Made by a program: the position numbers and the translations under genes
NCBI GenBank assembly: GCA_002211745.1
Contig: CP022114.1
Location: 3,256,645-3,320,644 of the forward strand
Direction: 5' to 3'
Length of the DNA stretch: 64,000 nt
Source: Kluyvera genomosp. 3
GTDB taxonomy: Bacteria; Pseudomonadota; Gammaproteobacteria; Enterobacterales; Enterobacteriaceae
The notes under the pieces: model-generated
Seen by the model: the letters and a program-made list of their open reading frames with translations, nothing else
What the model was told of the DNA's origin: nothing
Databases searched by the model: none
Part shown: positions 29,528 to 40,308 of the stretch, piece by piece
Layout of the letters: each line of letters opens with the position of its first letter
Numbering within the stretch: the first letter of the stretch is position 1

Positions 29528-29559
29528 TCTGGACACCCGCCATGTGGTGGGTGTCCAGA
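29528..29559. terminator. Hairpin between potF and potG
   Basis: TCTGGACACCCGCCA and TGGTGGGTGTCCAGA pair over 15 bp with one G-T pair around a two-base gap. It is in the 123-bp gap between potF and potG. On the transcribed strand no long U-run follows, so it more likely stabilises the potF message or attenuates read-through than ends it fully. This would allow more PotF than PotGHI. Confidence 0.65.
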
Positions 29560-29594
29560 TTGGGGCAGTTGCACTACCCCGGTGCATAACGGCA

Positions 29595-30704
<1,110 letters not shown>

Positions 30705-31108
30705 ATCTCTTATCCTTCTCGTCGCCCGTTAACAAACGGACTAAATATACGCAATTTAGAGTATGCAGAAATCATGCATATTTTTTCGTACTGCATGAAA
30801 GAGAAGAGACCGGGCTCCCTGCAGTCATTGCTCGCGCTATCGATGCAAAATTCTCGCCAACAATGAGTATTGCCAGCAATAATTAGGGGTGCACCGATAT
30901 GTCGCAAGAATAACTGTAGCCCGAGCCGGAGGCTATAGGTCAGCGTAAAAAACGCCTTTTATCAATTTTTTATGCAAGATCACTCTATCTGATAAGCCAA
31001 AAGCGCCAATCAGGTAGTGAAAGAATCTTTAAAATAAGGTTAAAAGCAGAATAAAAGCGTGTAATACGCAGCCACCATGGCAGTGACTGCGCTATTTAGC
31101 GGGGAGGA
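30705..31108. other. Intergenic region ybjN-potF
   Basis: No gene was found in these 404 bp. The potF promoter should lie near 30735-30800, where the minus strand has TATATT as a possible -10. A small hairpin TAGCC/GGCTA occurs at 30917-30935. The rest is AT-rich without a recognisable operator. Confidence 0.5.
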
Positions 31109-31588
31109 TTAGTGAAGAAAATGGTATTGAACATCTTCCGGCGGCTGTTCTTCTTCTTCCGGCTTATACAGCAGCTGCTGGGCGGACGCCTCGAGGATGA
31201 CCATCGAGACCTGCTCTTCGCTTTGCTGCACGAAAGCCGCAAACTGTTCGAAGCTGACCCCAACCGCAGCGGATAAAGACTGGCAAACTACCAGCTTTGG
31301 CAGATTATCATCCTGCATATCGAGGAACGCTTTCACGGTCAGCGAGCTGGCGTTAATCGCAGACAGATCTGCCCCCACCGCCAGCAGCGCAGACGGCTTA
31401 ACCTCGGCCAGCGCCGAGAAGAGCACGACGTTATCAATGAGGTCAATTTTGGCATCGAAGACGCCATCAAAATTTTGCATATGCGGCAGGTGCAGCGCCT
31501 GACAGGTGTCACACTCAAAAAAGCTCATGCCTATTTCGTCGAGCCACTGACGTAACGTATCCAGACTCGGGACGACGAGAGAATCCAT
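31109..31588 (-). CDS. ybjN: YbjN family regulator/sensor-like protein
   Basis: The frame is intact at 159 residues, close to E. coli YbjN (158). The protein is cytoplasmic and acidic, with a C-terminal run of glutamates (KPEEEEQPPEDV, residues 141-152). YbjN over-expression in E. coli alters motility, exopolysaccharide and stress genes, and its fold resembles type III secretion chaperones. The mechanism is not established. Start ATG 31588 gives MDSLVVPSLDTLRQWL. It precedes potF on the same strand but 400 bp separate them. Confidence 0.93.
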   Translation of the reverse strand: MDSLVVPSLDTLRQWLDEIGMSFFECDTCQALHLPHMQNFDGVFDAKIDLIDNVVLFSALAEVKPSALLAVGADLSAINASSLTVKAFLDMQDDNLPKLVVCQSLSAAVGVSFEQFAAFVQQSEEQVSMVILEASAQQLLYKPEEEEQPPEDVQYHFLH

Positions 31589-31716
31589 ATTGCCTATGAC
31601 CTCATGCGGTAAAGTAACATTTCATAAAACACAAACGACCGGGACAGGGCCCGGCCTGAGAACCAGATTGCCATATAGCTTACGCAAAAAAAGCGTCACA
31701 TACCATGAAAGCCGCA

Positions 31717-32619
31717 CTAGCCACCGATTTTCAGGCAAAATCCAGGGTGTGCCTGTTGCTCGATCCACGCGATCATTTTTCCGGCGATATCGATACCAGT
31801 GGTGGTTTCCACCCCTTCCAGCCCCGGCGAGGCGTTCACCTCCATCACCAGCGGCCCGCGCGCTGCGCGCAGGATATCCACTCCCGCCACGTCGAGGCCC
31901 AGAGTTTGAGCTGCCTTAATCGCAATCTCGCGCTCGGCGTGAGTAATGTCGGCCACCGTAGCGACACCGCCGCGATGCAGGTTGGAGCGAAAATCGCCCT
32001 CCTTCGCCCGGCGCTCAATCGCCGCCACCACCTGATTGCCCACCACCAGGCAGCGAATATCGCGCCCTTTGGCCTCTTTGATGTATTCCTGCACCAGGAT
32101 ATGCGCGTTCAGCCCGCGAAAGGCGTCAATCACGCTCTCCGCCGCCTGTCGCGTTTCGGCCAGCACCACGCCGATTCCCTGCGTCCCTTCCACCAGCTTG
32201 ACCACCAGCGGCGCGCCGCCGACCATGTCGATAAGATCGCTGGTATCGTCCGGCGAATGGGCAATACCGGTCACCGGAAGGTCGATGCCCTGGCGCGCCA
32301 GCAGCTGGAGCGAACGCAGCTTATCGCGGGCGCGCGTAATCGCTACCGATTCGTTGAGCGGGTAGCTGCCCAACATTTCAAACTGACGCAGCGCCGCCAT
32401 GCCGTAGTAAGTGATAGCCGAGCCGATACGCGGGATCACCGCGTCATAATGCGGCAGCTGGCGCCCTTTATAATGAATGGACGACGCCGACGGATTGATA
32501 TTCATGTAGCAAGAAAGCGGGTCGAGGATCTCGACGATGTGGCCACGGCGAAGGGCGGCCTCGCGCAGACGTTTGCACGAGTAGAGCGTTCCATCCCGGG
32601 ATAAAATGGCGATTTTCAC
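31717..32619 (-). CDS. rimK: Ribosomal protein S6--L-glutamate ligase RimK
   Basis: This intact 300-residue ATP-grasp enzyme adds glutamates to the C-terminus of ribosomal protein S6 and can make poly-alpha-glutamate. The start [18 protein letters not shown] is as in E. coli. The ATP-grasp core includes [17 protein letters not shown] (about residues 137-153), [16 protein letters not shown], and the metal-binding [13 protein letters not shown] near 258. In E. coli ybjC, nfsA, rimK and ybjN form one transcript, and the same order and strand are kept here. Confidence 0.97.
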   Translation of the reverse strand: MKIAILSRDGTLYSCKRLREAALRRGHIVEILDPLSCYMNINPSASSIHYKGRQLPHYDAVIPRIGSAITYYGMAALRQFEMLGSYPLNESVAITRARDKLRSLQLLARQGIDLPVTGIAHSPDDTSDLIDMVGGAPLVVKLVEGTQGIGVVLAETRQAAESVIDAFRGLNAHILVQEYIKEAKGRDIRCLVVGNQVVAAIERRAKEGDFRSNLHRGGVATVADITHAEREIAIKAAQTLGLDVAGVDILRAARGPLVMEVNASPGLEGVETTTGIDIAGKMIAWIEQQAHPGFCLKIGG

Positions 32620-32709
32620 CCTTTACCTCTCCAAAAAGACCGTAAAAAAAGCCGACGTAGCATACCGCTTTCCCCTGGCCGAATGTATGCGCCCTGACAA
32701 AGATTCAGT

Positions 32710-32731
32710 CCGATAGCGTTGCGCTTATCGG
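32710..32731. repeat. REP-like hairpin after nfsA
   Basis: CCGATAGCG and CGCTTATCGG pair around TTG with one bulge, and GGGCC continues after it. The sequence resembles the CCCGATAAGCG-type REP units of Klebsiella and relatives. It lies 21 bp after the nfsA stop, between nfsA and rimK. Confidence 0.6.
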
Positions 32732-32751
32732 GCCTTCGGGTGACGCATGCT

Positions 32752-33474
32752 TTAGCGTGTCGCCCAGCCCTGCTTGTGGAGATAGTCCAGAATAAACGGT
32801 CGACTTTCTTTCACCAACGTACGGCGAATATGGTCGCTCCAGGTATCGCGGCGCGCGTTGGTGCTGCGCGACAGATAATACTGCGCCAGCTGTTCGTCGT
32901 ACTGCGCCAGCACTTCGCGATCCATCGGTTGGTAGTGGTTTTCATGCACCAACAGCGTGGCAGGTAGACGCGGCTTGAGATCCGGATGGCTTGCCGGCCA
33001 GCCCAGACACAGACCAAACAGCGGCAGCACGTGCTTTGGCAGCGCCAGCAGCTCGGTCACGGTTTCGATGTTATTACGCAATCCACCGATATACACGCCG
33101 CCCAGTCCCAGCGACTCCGCCGCGGTCAGCGCGTTTTGCGCCATCAGCGCGGTATCCACCACGCCCAACAGCAGTTGTTCCGCCAGGCCCAGCTGCGCAT
33201 CAGGGAAAATCTGTAGATGACGGTTAAAATCGGCGCAGAATACCCAAAATTCTGCCGCCTGCGCCACGTGCTGCTGCCCGCCGGTCAGGCCGACCAGCTG
33301 CTGGCGCATCGCCTTATCGGTAATGCGAACAATCGATGTACACTGCAAAAAGCTCGAGCTGGACGTTGCCTGGGCGCTGGCGATAATCGCCTGACGCTGA
33401 TCGTCGCGAATCGGTTCGTCGGTAAATTGACGAATGGAGCGATGGTTAAGCAATACCTCAATGGTCGATGTCAT
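32752..33474 (-). CDS. nfsA: Oxygen-insensitive NADPH nitroreductase NfsA
   Basis: This intact 240-residue flavoprotein uses NADPH and FMN to reduce nitroaromatics such as nitrofurantoin, and quinones. The FMN-binding NHRSIRQFTDEPI at residues 10-22 and the core LGLGGVYIGGLRNN near 124-137 are typical. The C-terminus ends LHKQGWATR. It begins inside ybjC (17-bp overlap), as in E. coli, where the promoter before ybjC is controlled by SoxS/MarA. I could not find a convincing mar/sox box here. Loss of this gene gives nitrofuran resistance in clinical enterobacteria. Confidence 0.96.
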   Translation of the reverse strand: MTSTIEVLLNHRSIRQFTDEPIRDDQRQAIIASAQATSSSSFLQCTSIVRITDKAMRQQLVGLTGGQQHVAQAAEFWVFCADFNRHLQIFPDAQLGLAEQLLLGVVDTALMAQNALTAAESLGLGGVYIGGLRNNIETVTELLALPKHVLPLFGLCLGWPASHPDLKPRLPATLLVHENHYQPMDREVLAQYDEQLAQYYLSRSTNARRDTWSDHIRRTLVKESRPFILDYLHKQGWATR

Positions 33475-33736
33475 CTTTGTTTTCCTTTTTTCGCGACTGG
33501 CCAGGATTCATCAGTTGCGACGCTACGGCGCGGGCAATGCCGAGGAACAGCACGCCAGCGGCAGGCAGCATCAGCGCAATTCCCACGAAGATCATCACCA
33601 CCGCCGCCAGCGGGCTGGCGAACGGCGCGGGCAGCGTGACATACTGATTCAGCGACAGCCATGCCACCGCCAGCACAATCATGCCGATGGTCTCCAGAAT
33701 TAAAACGCTTTTCGGTAGTGCTCCCAGCGAACGCAT
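33458..33736 (-). CDS. ybjC: Small inner-membrane protein YbjC (DUF1418)
   Basis: The frame is intact at 92 residues, with two membrane segments: VLILETIGMIVLAVAWLSL (11-29) and VVMIFVGIALMLPAAGVLFLGIA. The tail is basic and charged (PGQSRKKENKDDIDH). It matches E. coli YbjC, a DUF1418 protein of unknown function. It overlaps the nfsA start, and AGGAGGAG precedes the ATG. A possible -10 (TTATACT on the minus strand, near 33789-33795) sits upstream. Confidence 0.92.
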   Translation of the reverse strand: MRSLGALPKSVLILETIGMIVLAVAWLSLNQYVTLPAPFASPLAAVVMIFVGIALMLPAAGVLFLGIARAVASQLMNPGQSRKKENKDDIDH

Positions 33737-33944
33737 GCCTCTCCTCCTGTGAACCTGTCGCGTATTTTGATAGCCAATTCAGCTCGAGTATAACGGTAAG
33801 CGGGGAAAAATAATTAGCCAAACATAGCCTTGATGAATCAGAACAACAGGCAGAACCTTCTTTCCCCGCGCGTCCGGCGCGGCATGATAAGCGCCATTCG
33901 CCGACAGGCACATTGATTATTCCGCTCGTTTGAGGAGAGACACT

Positions 33945-34208
33945 ATGTTTACCGTAATTTTTGGTCGTCCGGGCTGCCCTTATTGCGTTCGTGCAAAAGA
34001 GCTGGCGGAGAAACTGACTCAGGAGCGCGACGATTTTAACTACCGTTACGTGGATATTCACGCAGAAGGCATCAGCAAAGCCGATCTGGAAAAAACGGTG
34101 GGTAAACCGGTTGAAACCGTGCCGCAGATTTTTGTCGATCAGAAACACATCGGCGGCTGCACCGATTTTGAAGCGTGGGCGAAAGAGAACCTGGGCCTGT
34201 TTGCCTGA
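33945..34208 (+). CDS. grxA: Glutaredoxin 1, GrxA
   Basis: This 87-residue dithiol glutaredoxin has the active site CPYC (residues 11-14), the cis-proline in TVPQIFVDQ and the GG motif in HIGGCTDFEAW. It reduces ribonucleotide reductase and protein disulfides using glutathione. ATG 33945 is the natural start with GAGGAGA before it; the in-frame TTG at 33930 is not conserved. E. coli GrxA has Tyr where this protein has Cys after the GG pair (GGCTD instead of GGYTD). In E. coli it is OxyR-activated. A terminator follows at 34233. Confidence 0.96.
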   Translation: MFTVIFGRPGCPYCVRAKELAEKLTQERDDFNYRYVDIHAEGISKADLEKTVGKPVETVPQIFVDQKHIGGCTDFEAWAKENLGLFA

Positions 34209-34232
34209 TTCGCTTAACGAGACGTGACACGA

Positions 34233-34260
34233 CGCCCGCCCTACAGCGGGCGTTTGTTTT
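34233..34260 (+). terminator. Terminator of grxA, overlapping the end of ybjM
   Basis: CGCCCGC and GCGGGCG pair around CCTACA and are followed by TTTGTTTT. The loop and right arm contain the ybjM stop codon (34241-34243), so one sequence serves both convergent genes. Confidence 0.8.
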
Positions 34261-34632
34261 CCCGGCGTTTGTCGTGCAGCAACGAACTGACAAACAGATA
34301 GCACAGCGCGCCGAGCGCACACCAGAAGATAGCGCTGAACAACCACGCCAGCTCCTGCCAGAAAGAACCGTGATTCTCGAGAAACAGTCGCGTCAGCAGC
34401 AGGCACAGCGGTGCGGCAAGAATCGCCCCACCAGCGGCAACATCACCCGACGGCGCGGAGAGATAAAGCTGGACACGGCGCCTGGAATAATAAAAAACAG
34501 CAGGCCGAGTTCAGGATTTCCGGATGCGCGAAATGCGCCCTTGACGTGCAGGACAAGTGAAAAAAAGACCACTATAAAAAGTAAAAAGCAGCATATTATA
34601 CCGACCCAACCGCGTTCAGTTTTCACACGCAT
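34241..34632 (-). CDS. ybjM: Inner-membrane protein YbjM, one frame break
   Basis: The product is about 130 residues with four membrane segments (GIICCFLLFIVVFFSLVLHV, LGLLFFIIPGAVSSFI, LAAPLCLLLTRLFL, LFSAIFWCALGALCYLFVSSL). It matches E. coli YbjM. One G is missing near 34428 (GTGGGGCGATT); restoring it gives PLVGAILAAP and a length of exactly 131 codons. Function is unknown. It converges with grxA and diverges from ybjL. Confidence 0.85.
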
Positions 34633-34900
34633 CTCCTGAAAAATTCTCTATCAAACCCCATTCATCACCCTTACGGGCGCCCAGTCAGATAAAGTTTTTG
34701 GCTTTCCCTGCCAAAACACTTCGGTGCTAAAAGCGATTGTTGCTAGCCGTAGCTTTCAGGAACGATTAAACTACTGACCGCTATTTTCTGGTTATTTTTT
34801 GGGTACAGGATAGCATTAAGCCAACCATCGCCCTTGGTCAACAGTAGACCAAATAACCCTTTCTTTCAACACGTTACTGGTAAACGATAAGTTAGATTCC

Positions 34901-36584
34901 GTGAATATAAACGTCGCAGATTTGTTAAACGGGAATTACATCCTGTTATTATTCGTGGTATTAGCGCTGGGCTTTGTCTTGGCAAATTACGTCTGGGCTC
35001 CATCCAACTTGGTAATTCCATTGGCGTTTTAGTCGTCTCCCTCTTATTAGGGCAGCAGCATTTTAGTATTAACACCGACGCGCTGAATTTAGGCTTTATG
35101 CTGTTTATTTTCTGCGTTGGTGTTGAAGCCGGACCCAACTTTTTTTCTATTTTCTTCCGCGACGGTAAAAATTATCTCATGCTGGGTTAGTGATGGTCGG
35201 CAGCGCGCTGCTGATTGCGCTGGGCCTCGGTAAACTCTTCGGCTGGGATATCGGTCTGACCGCCGGTTTGCTTGCCGGCTCCATGACGTCTACCCCGGTT
35301 CTGGTGGGCGCGGGGATACCCTGCGCCACTCCGGCATGGAGAGCGCTCTGCTGGCGCAGGCGCAAGATCATCTGAGTCTTGGTTATGCCCTGACCTACCT
35401 GATTGGTCTGGTGAGCCTGATCGTCGCCGCCCGCTATATGCCGAAGTTCCAGCATCAGGATCTGCAAACCAGCGCCCAGCAGATCGCCCGCGAGCGCGGT
35501 CTGGACACCGACACCAATCGTAAAGTCTATCTGCCGGTGATCCGCGCCTACCGCGTGGGCCAGAGCTGGTTGCATGGGCCGACGGCAAAAATCTGCGTGA
35601 ACTGGGCATCTATCGCCAGACCGGCTGCTATATCGAACGTATCCGCCGCAACGGCATTCTGGCGAACCCGGACGGCGACGCCGTCCTGCAAATGGGTGAT
35701 GAGATTTCGCTGGTTGGCTACCCGGATGCTCATGCGCGTCTGGACCCGAGCTTCCGTAACGGTAAAGAGGTGTTCGACCGCGATCTGCTGGACATGCGCA
35801 TCGTTACCGAAGAGATCGTGGTGAAAAATCACAATGTTGTGGGTCGCCGTCTGGCGCAGCTGAAGCTGACCGACCACGGCTGCTTCCTCAACCGCGTCAT
35901 CCGTAGCCAGATTGAAATGCCGATCGACGATAACATCGTCCTCAACAAAGGTGATGTGCTACAGGTGAGCGGCGACGCGCGACGCGTGAAAACCGTCGCC
36001 GATCGTATCGGCTTCGTCTCCATCCACAGCCAGGTGACCGACCTGCTGGCCTTCTGCGCCTTCTTTATCATCGGCCTGATGATCGGCATGATCACCTTCC
36101 AGTTCAGCAACTTTAGCTTCGGCGTCGGCAACGCTGCCGGATTGCTGTTTGCGGGCATCATGCTTGGCTTCCTGCGTGCTAACCACCCCACCTTCGGCTA
36201 TATCCCGCAGGGCGCGCTGAACATGGTGAAAGAGTTTGGTCTGATGGTGTTTATGGCGGGCGTCGGCTTAAGCGCTGGCGGCGGCATTGGCAACAGCCTC
36301 GGCGTGGTTGGCGGCCAGATGCTGGTTGCGGGACTGTTTGTCAGCCTGGTTCCGGTGGTTATCTGCTTCCTGTTCGGTGCTTACGTCCTGCGCATGAACC
36401 GCGCGCTGCTGTTCGGCGCCATCATGGGGCGCGTACCTGTGCGCCAGCAATGGAAATCATCAGCGACACCGCGCGCAGCAATATTCCGGCGCTGGGTTAT
36501 GCGGGCACATATGCGATCGCAAACGTGCTGTTAACCCTCGCCGGTACGCTCATTATCATCATCTGGCCAGGACTAGGCGGCTAG
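34901..36584 (+). CDS. ybjL: Putative transporter YbjL (AspT/TrkA_C family), frame interrupted
   Basis: This is an inner-membrane protein of about 562 residues matching E. coli YbjL. N-terminal membrane domain, two central cytoplasmic TrkA_C (RCK_C) domains ([21 protein letters not shown] and [13 protein letters not shown]-like), then a second membrane domain ending WPGLGG. Related AspT proteins exchange aspartate and alanine; over-expression of E. coli YbjL has been linked to glutamate export, but the natural substrate is unsettled. GTG 34901 opens [17 protein letters not shown]. Five single-base losses fall near 34968, 35186, 35318, 35563 and 36427, each at a G run. rybB follows. Confidence 0.92.
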
Positions 36585-36631
36585 CCCTGACAGGGGAAAA
36601 CAAAGAAAAGAAAATTTTTTTGCGCAACGCA

Positions 36632-36659
36632 GAACTTTTCCTCAGGGTGCGAGTCTTAA
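36632..36659 (+). promoter_or_regulatory. Sigma-E promoter of rybB
   Basis: GAACTT at 36632-36637 (-35) and TCTTAA at 36654-36659 (-10) are separated by 16 bp and match the RpoE consensus (GGAACTT / TCnnA). The predicted start, G at 36665, is exactly the first base of RybB. This agrees with the known RpoE control of rybB. Confidence 0.85.
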
Positions 36660-36664
36660 TTAGT

Positions 36665-36743
36665 GCCACTGCTTTTCTTTGATGTCCCCATTTTGTGGAG
36701 CCATCAACCCCGCCATCTTTGGTTCAAGGTTGATGGGTTTTTT
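36665..36743 (+). ncRNA. rybB: RybB small RNA
   Basis: The first 30 bases match E. coli RybB (GCCACTGCTTTTCTTTGATG and onward), including the 5' seed GCCACTGC used to pair with outer-membrane protein mRNAs. It is an Hfq-dependent RNA of 79 nt that represses omp messages when RpoE is active. The terminator stem CCATCAACC / GGTTGATGG (36701-36709 and 36728-36736) is followed by T6. E. coli has one more C in the left arm (CCCATCAACC), which would pair with the extra G on the right; its absence is probably another lost base. The position between ybjL and rcdA is as in E. coli. Confidence 0.95.
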
Positions 36744-36856
36744 GTTGCCTGAAATTCAGTTAAACCAAACAAAATCAATACATTAAACTCGCTTCGCTTG
36801 CATCCCCTCCCCCTATCCCATACTGATAGAACACGCACCGAACCATGAGGTGACCT

Positions 36857-37652
36857 ATGTTATTAGCAGGCAAAGCCGCGATTATCTTCGGCGGCAGCGG
36901 TGCTATTGGCGGCGCGGTAGCGCATGCCATGGCCCGCGAGGGCGCGCTGGTGCATCTCGCGGCGCGCCATCAGGATAAGCTCGACGCGGTGGCCGAAAGC
37001 GTGCGCGCGCAGGGGGGCACTGTCAGCACCTTTACCGTTGACGTACTCGATGAACAGGCGACGCAGCGGCGCGTCGCGCAGCTGGCCGAGCAGTCTCACG
37101 GCATCGACGTGGTAGTGAACGCGACCGGCTTTATGCATGAGCAGGGAAAACATCTGGAGCGGCTGTCCCTTGCCGAGTTCAGACAGGGAATCGATCCGTT
37201 TCTGGCAGCCCAGTTTATTATCGCCAAATCGACTGCCCCTATTTGGGTGGACGCCGCCAGGGTGTGATGCTGACCGTCGTCGCCCCGGCAGCCGCGATGG
37301 CAATCCCAGGACATCTGGGACATATTGTTGGCTGTGCGGCAACGGAGGCGTTTATTAAAGCGCTGGCAAGCGAACTGGGCCCACGCAACATCCGCGTGCT
37401 CGGCGTACGTTCACACGCGATTATCGGGCCGTAGAAGCGGGCTCCTATACCGGCGAGATCTTTCGCCAGAAGGCGCAGGCAATGGAACTCACCGTCGACG
37501 AATGGCTGGGCGGCGCGGCGCAAGGCACCCTGCTTAAACAACTGCCTACGCTCGAGCAGGTCGCCGGAGTGATAACATTTTTGGCCGCTGACGCAGCCGG
37601 AGCCATGACCGCGACCATCGTCAACGTGACCGCTGGCGCGACGCTGAGCTAG
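36857..37652 (+). CDS. Short-chain dehydrogenase/reductase (SDR), frame interrupted
   Basis: This classical-type SDR has about 265 residues. The dinucleotide motif [18 protein letters not shown] is at residues 10-27, and [12 protein letters not shown] corresponds to the NNAG region. Two single-base losses were resolved: near 37237 (to give [19 protein letters not shown]) and near 37430 (to give [18 protein letters not shown]). The expected Ser-Tyr-Lys triad is not obvious; the segment where YxxxK should lie reads [20 protein letters not shown]. The active-site Tyr may therefore be replaced. The substrate is unknown. It lies between rybB and rcdA, where E. coli K-12 has no gene, and its stop overlaps that of rcdA. 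Confidence 0.8.
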
Positions 37653-38200
37653 CGCAGATTCTCTCCGGCAATGCGCCCTACCATGCTACGAATATCCTCG
37701 CGCGTCAGCGGCTGGCGATCGGTGACAAAATGCAGCGTCATGCCTTCGATAAAGGCGTCCAGCGCGCGGGCGGTCGTCGGGTCGAACCACTGCGCCAGCG
37801 TCTGCTGGCTGCGCTTCATCCAGTTCTGCATAATCGCTTTCATCGACGGCGTACTGCTCGCCAGCGCGTACAGCTGATACATCAGGGTCATGTTCTTCGG
37901 TGTTGTCACCTGGCTGCTGAAGATGATTTCAGCAACGGCATCACAGGCTTCCGTGGTGTTGCTCACATCGGCGAAGAACGCCGTATACTCTTCCGACATC
38001 CGATCGGTAAAGGTGCGAAACGCCTCGCCCAGCAGCGCTTCAATGCCGTCGAAATAATAGGTCATCGACCCCAACGGCACATCGGCGCAGGTGGCGATTT
38101 TACGGTGCGTGACCGCATTAATGCCGTGCGTGGCGATCGTTTCCAGCGTAGCGTCAACGATGCGCTCCCGGCGCTGCGGGTCATTCGGTCGGCGAGCCAT
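37649..38200 (-). CDS. rcdA: TetR-family regulator RcdA (YbjK)
   Basis: This intact protein of about 183 residues matches E. coli RcdA, a TetR-type activator of csgD and of other biofilm and stress genes. The N-terminal HTH runs from [13 protein letters not shown] to [20 protein letters not shown] (about residues 10-50). The C-terminal ligand domain has [12 protein letters not shown] and [17 protein letters not shown] use ATG 38200 because AGGAG lies six bases upstream; ATG codons at 38212 and 38227 lack a site. It diverges from ybjJ and converges on the SDR gene, so it could control either. Confidence 0.9.
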   Translation of the reverse strand: MARRPNDPQRRERIVDATLETIATHGINAVTHRKIATCADVPLGSMTYYFDGIEALLGEAFRTFTDRMSEEYTAFFADVSNTTEACDAVAEIIFSSQVTTPKNMTLMYQLYALASSTPSMKAIMQNWMKRSQQTLAQWFDPTTARALDAFIEGMTLHFVTDRQPLTREDIRSMVGRIAGENLR

Positions 38201-38281
38201 AATTCTCCTCATGCAGATTATGTACAAATGTACACAGTCTTGTTAGTGTTGTCTGCACACTTTCCGACCCGACGCGAATGG

Positions 38282-39482
38282 ATGACAACGTTAACTTCCC
38301 GTAAAGCCCTGCAACTGCGGATGTGGGCGCTCTTTATGTTCTTCTTTTTACCCGGTTTATTGATGGCCTCCTGGGCTACGCGTACGCCTGCGATCCGCGA
38401 TATTTTATCGGTTTCTACTGCTGAAATGGGCATCGTGCTGTTTGGCCTGTCGATTGGTTCGATGAGCGGCATCCTTTGTTCGGCTTTTTTAGTGAAACGA
38501 TTCGGGACCCGCGCGGTGATTCGCACCACCATGTCGTGCGCCCTCTTTGGCATGATGATCCTCAGCCTGGCGCTGCACTTTGGCTCGGCGTGGATCTTCG
38601 CTATCGGCCTGGCCATCTTTGGCGCTAGCTTTGGCTCAGCGGAAGTGGCGATTAACGTTGAAGGCGCGGCGGTCGAGCGCGAAATGAAAAAAACCGTACT
38701 GCCAATGATGCACGGCTTTTACAGCTTCGGCACGCTGGTTGGCGCCGGCATCGGCATGGCGGTCACCGCCTTTGGTCTTCCTGCGATGTGGCATATTTTG
38801 CTGGCGGCGCTGGTGGGTATTGCCCCATCGCCATTGCCATTAAGGCCATTCCCGACGGCACCGGCAAAAACGCCGCGGAAGATGCGCAGCACCAGGAAAA
38901 AGGCGTGCCCTTCTGGCGTGATATGCAGCTGATGCTGATTGGCGTAGTGGTGCTGGCGATGGCGTTCGCCGAAGGCTCAGCCAACGACTGGCTACCGCTG
39001 CTGATGGTGGACGGTCATGGTTTTAGTCCCACCTCCGGCTCGCTCATTTACGCCGGCTTCACGCTGGGTATGACCGTCGGGCGCTTTACCGGCGGCTGGT
39101 TTATCGACCGCTACAGCCGCGTCAGCGTGGTGCGCGCCAGCGCGTTGATGGGGCGCTCGGTATTGCGCTGATTATTTTTGTCGACAGCGCCTGGGTGGCC
39201 GGCGTGTCGGTTATTCTATGGGGACTGGGCGCGTCGCTTGGCTTCCCGCTCACGATTTCCGCCGCCAGCGATACCGGCCCGGATGCGCCAACCCGTGTCA
39301 GCGTTGTCGCCACCACTGGCTATCTGGCGTTTCTGGTCGGGCCGCCGCTGCTCGGCTTCCTCGGCGAACATTACGGTCTGCGTAGCGCGATGCTGGCCGT
39401 CCTGGCGCTGGTTCTGATTGCCGCTCTGGTGGCGAAAGCGGTGGCGAAACCCGAGCCCCGCGTTGTAATGGAGAGTCATTGA
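38282..39482 (+). CDS. ybjJ: MFS transporter YbjJ, frame interrupted
   Basis: This is an inner-membrane major-facilitator protein of about 400 residues matching E. coli YbjJ. Twelve hydrophobic segments are visible and [15 protein letters not shown] is characteristic. The repeat of the MFS loop motif is in [18 protein letters not shown] near residue 270. Two single-base losses break the frame near 38823 (LVGIAP to [13 protein letters not shown]) and 39152 ([13 protein letters not shown]). The substrate is unknown. The stop TGA overlaps the ybjI ATG by one base (TGATG), so the two genes form a coupled pair. Confidence 0.9.
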
Positions 39483-40292
39483 TGAGCGTTAAACTGATCG
39501 CTGTCGACATGGATGGCACATTTTTAAACGACAAGAAAACCTATAACCGCGAACGCTTCCGCCAACAGTATGCGCGGATGAAAGAACAGCAGATTCGCTT
39601 TGTGGTCGCCAGCGGCAACCAGTACTACCAACTGGCGTCGTTCTTCCCGGAAATTGTCGATGAAATTGGCTTCGTTGCCGAGAACGGCGGCTGGGTCCGC
39701 GACGCCGGAGAGGACGTTTTCAACTGTTCAATGCCGCGCGACCATTTCCAGCAGATTGTGGCGTTCCTGCAAACGCGCCCGGAAATTGAGATTATCGCCT
39801 GCGGTAAACAGAGCGCCTACACGCTGAAGCACTATGACCCGCGCTTCCACGACATTGCGGTGCACTATTATCACCGTCTGGAGCTGGTGGAGAATTTCGA
39901 TAATCTCGACGACACCATTCTCAAATTCGCCCTGAATATTCCGGACGATAAAGTACCGCAAATGCAGACACTGCTTGATGGCAAGCTTGGCCATATGCTC
40001 ACCGCCGTCACTACCGGTCACGGTAGTATCGACCTGATCATCCCGGCGTGCACAAGGCACACGGCTTGAGTCTACTGCAGGCGCGCTGGGCATCCGTAAC
40101 GAGGAAGTGGTGGCCTTTGGCGACAGCGGCAACGATATTGAGATGCTGAAGCAGGCGGGCTACGGTTTTGCGATGGCCAATGCGTCTGAAGCGGTGAAAG
40201 CGGTCGCGAATTATCGTGCGGCGCACAATAACGAAGAAGGCGTGCTGGAGATTATTGATAAGGTGCTCAACGGCGAAGCGCCGTTTGCCTGA
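39482..40292 (+). CDS. ybjI: HAD-type phosphatase YbjI, frame interrupted
   Basis: This Cof-type HAD hydrolase of about 270 residues matches E. coli YbjI, which dephosphorylates FMN and sugar phosphates in vitro. The catalytic motif I is DMDGTFLND (Asp9, Asp11), motif II is VVASGNQYYQL, and motif IV is GDSGNDIEML near residue 219. Two single-base losses near 40047 and 40090 separate the cap and the C-terminal part (IIPGVHKAHGLSLLQARWGI restored). It is translationally coupled to ybjJ. The gene ends before an extended inverted repeat shared with mdfA. Confidence 0.92.
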
Positions 40293-40308
40293 TTAAGATC
40301 CGGCTCGG

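Noticed and set aside
33737-33944. OxyR and mar/sox boxes between ybjC and grxA
   Set aside because: They are expected from E. coli, but I found no sequence matching the consensus well enough to report.
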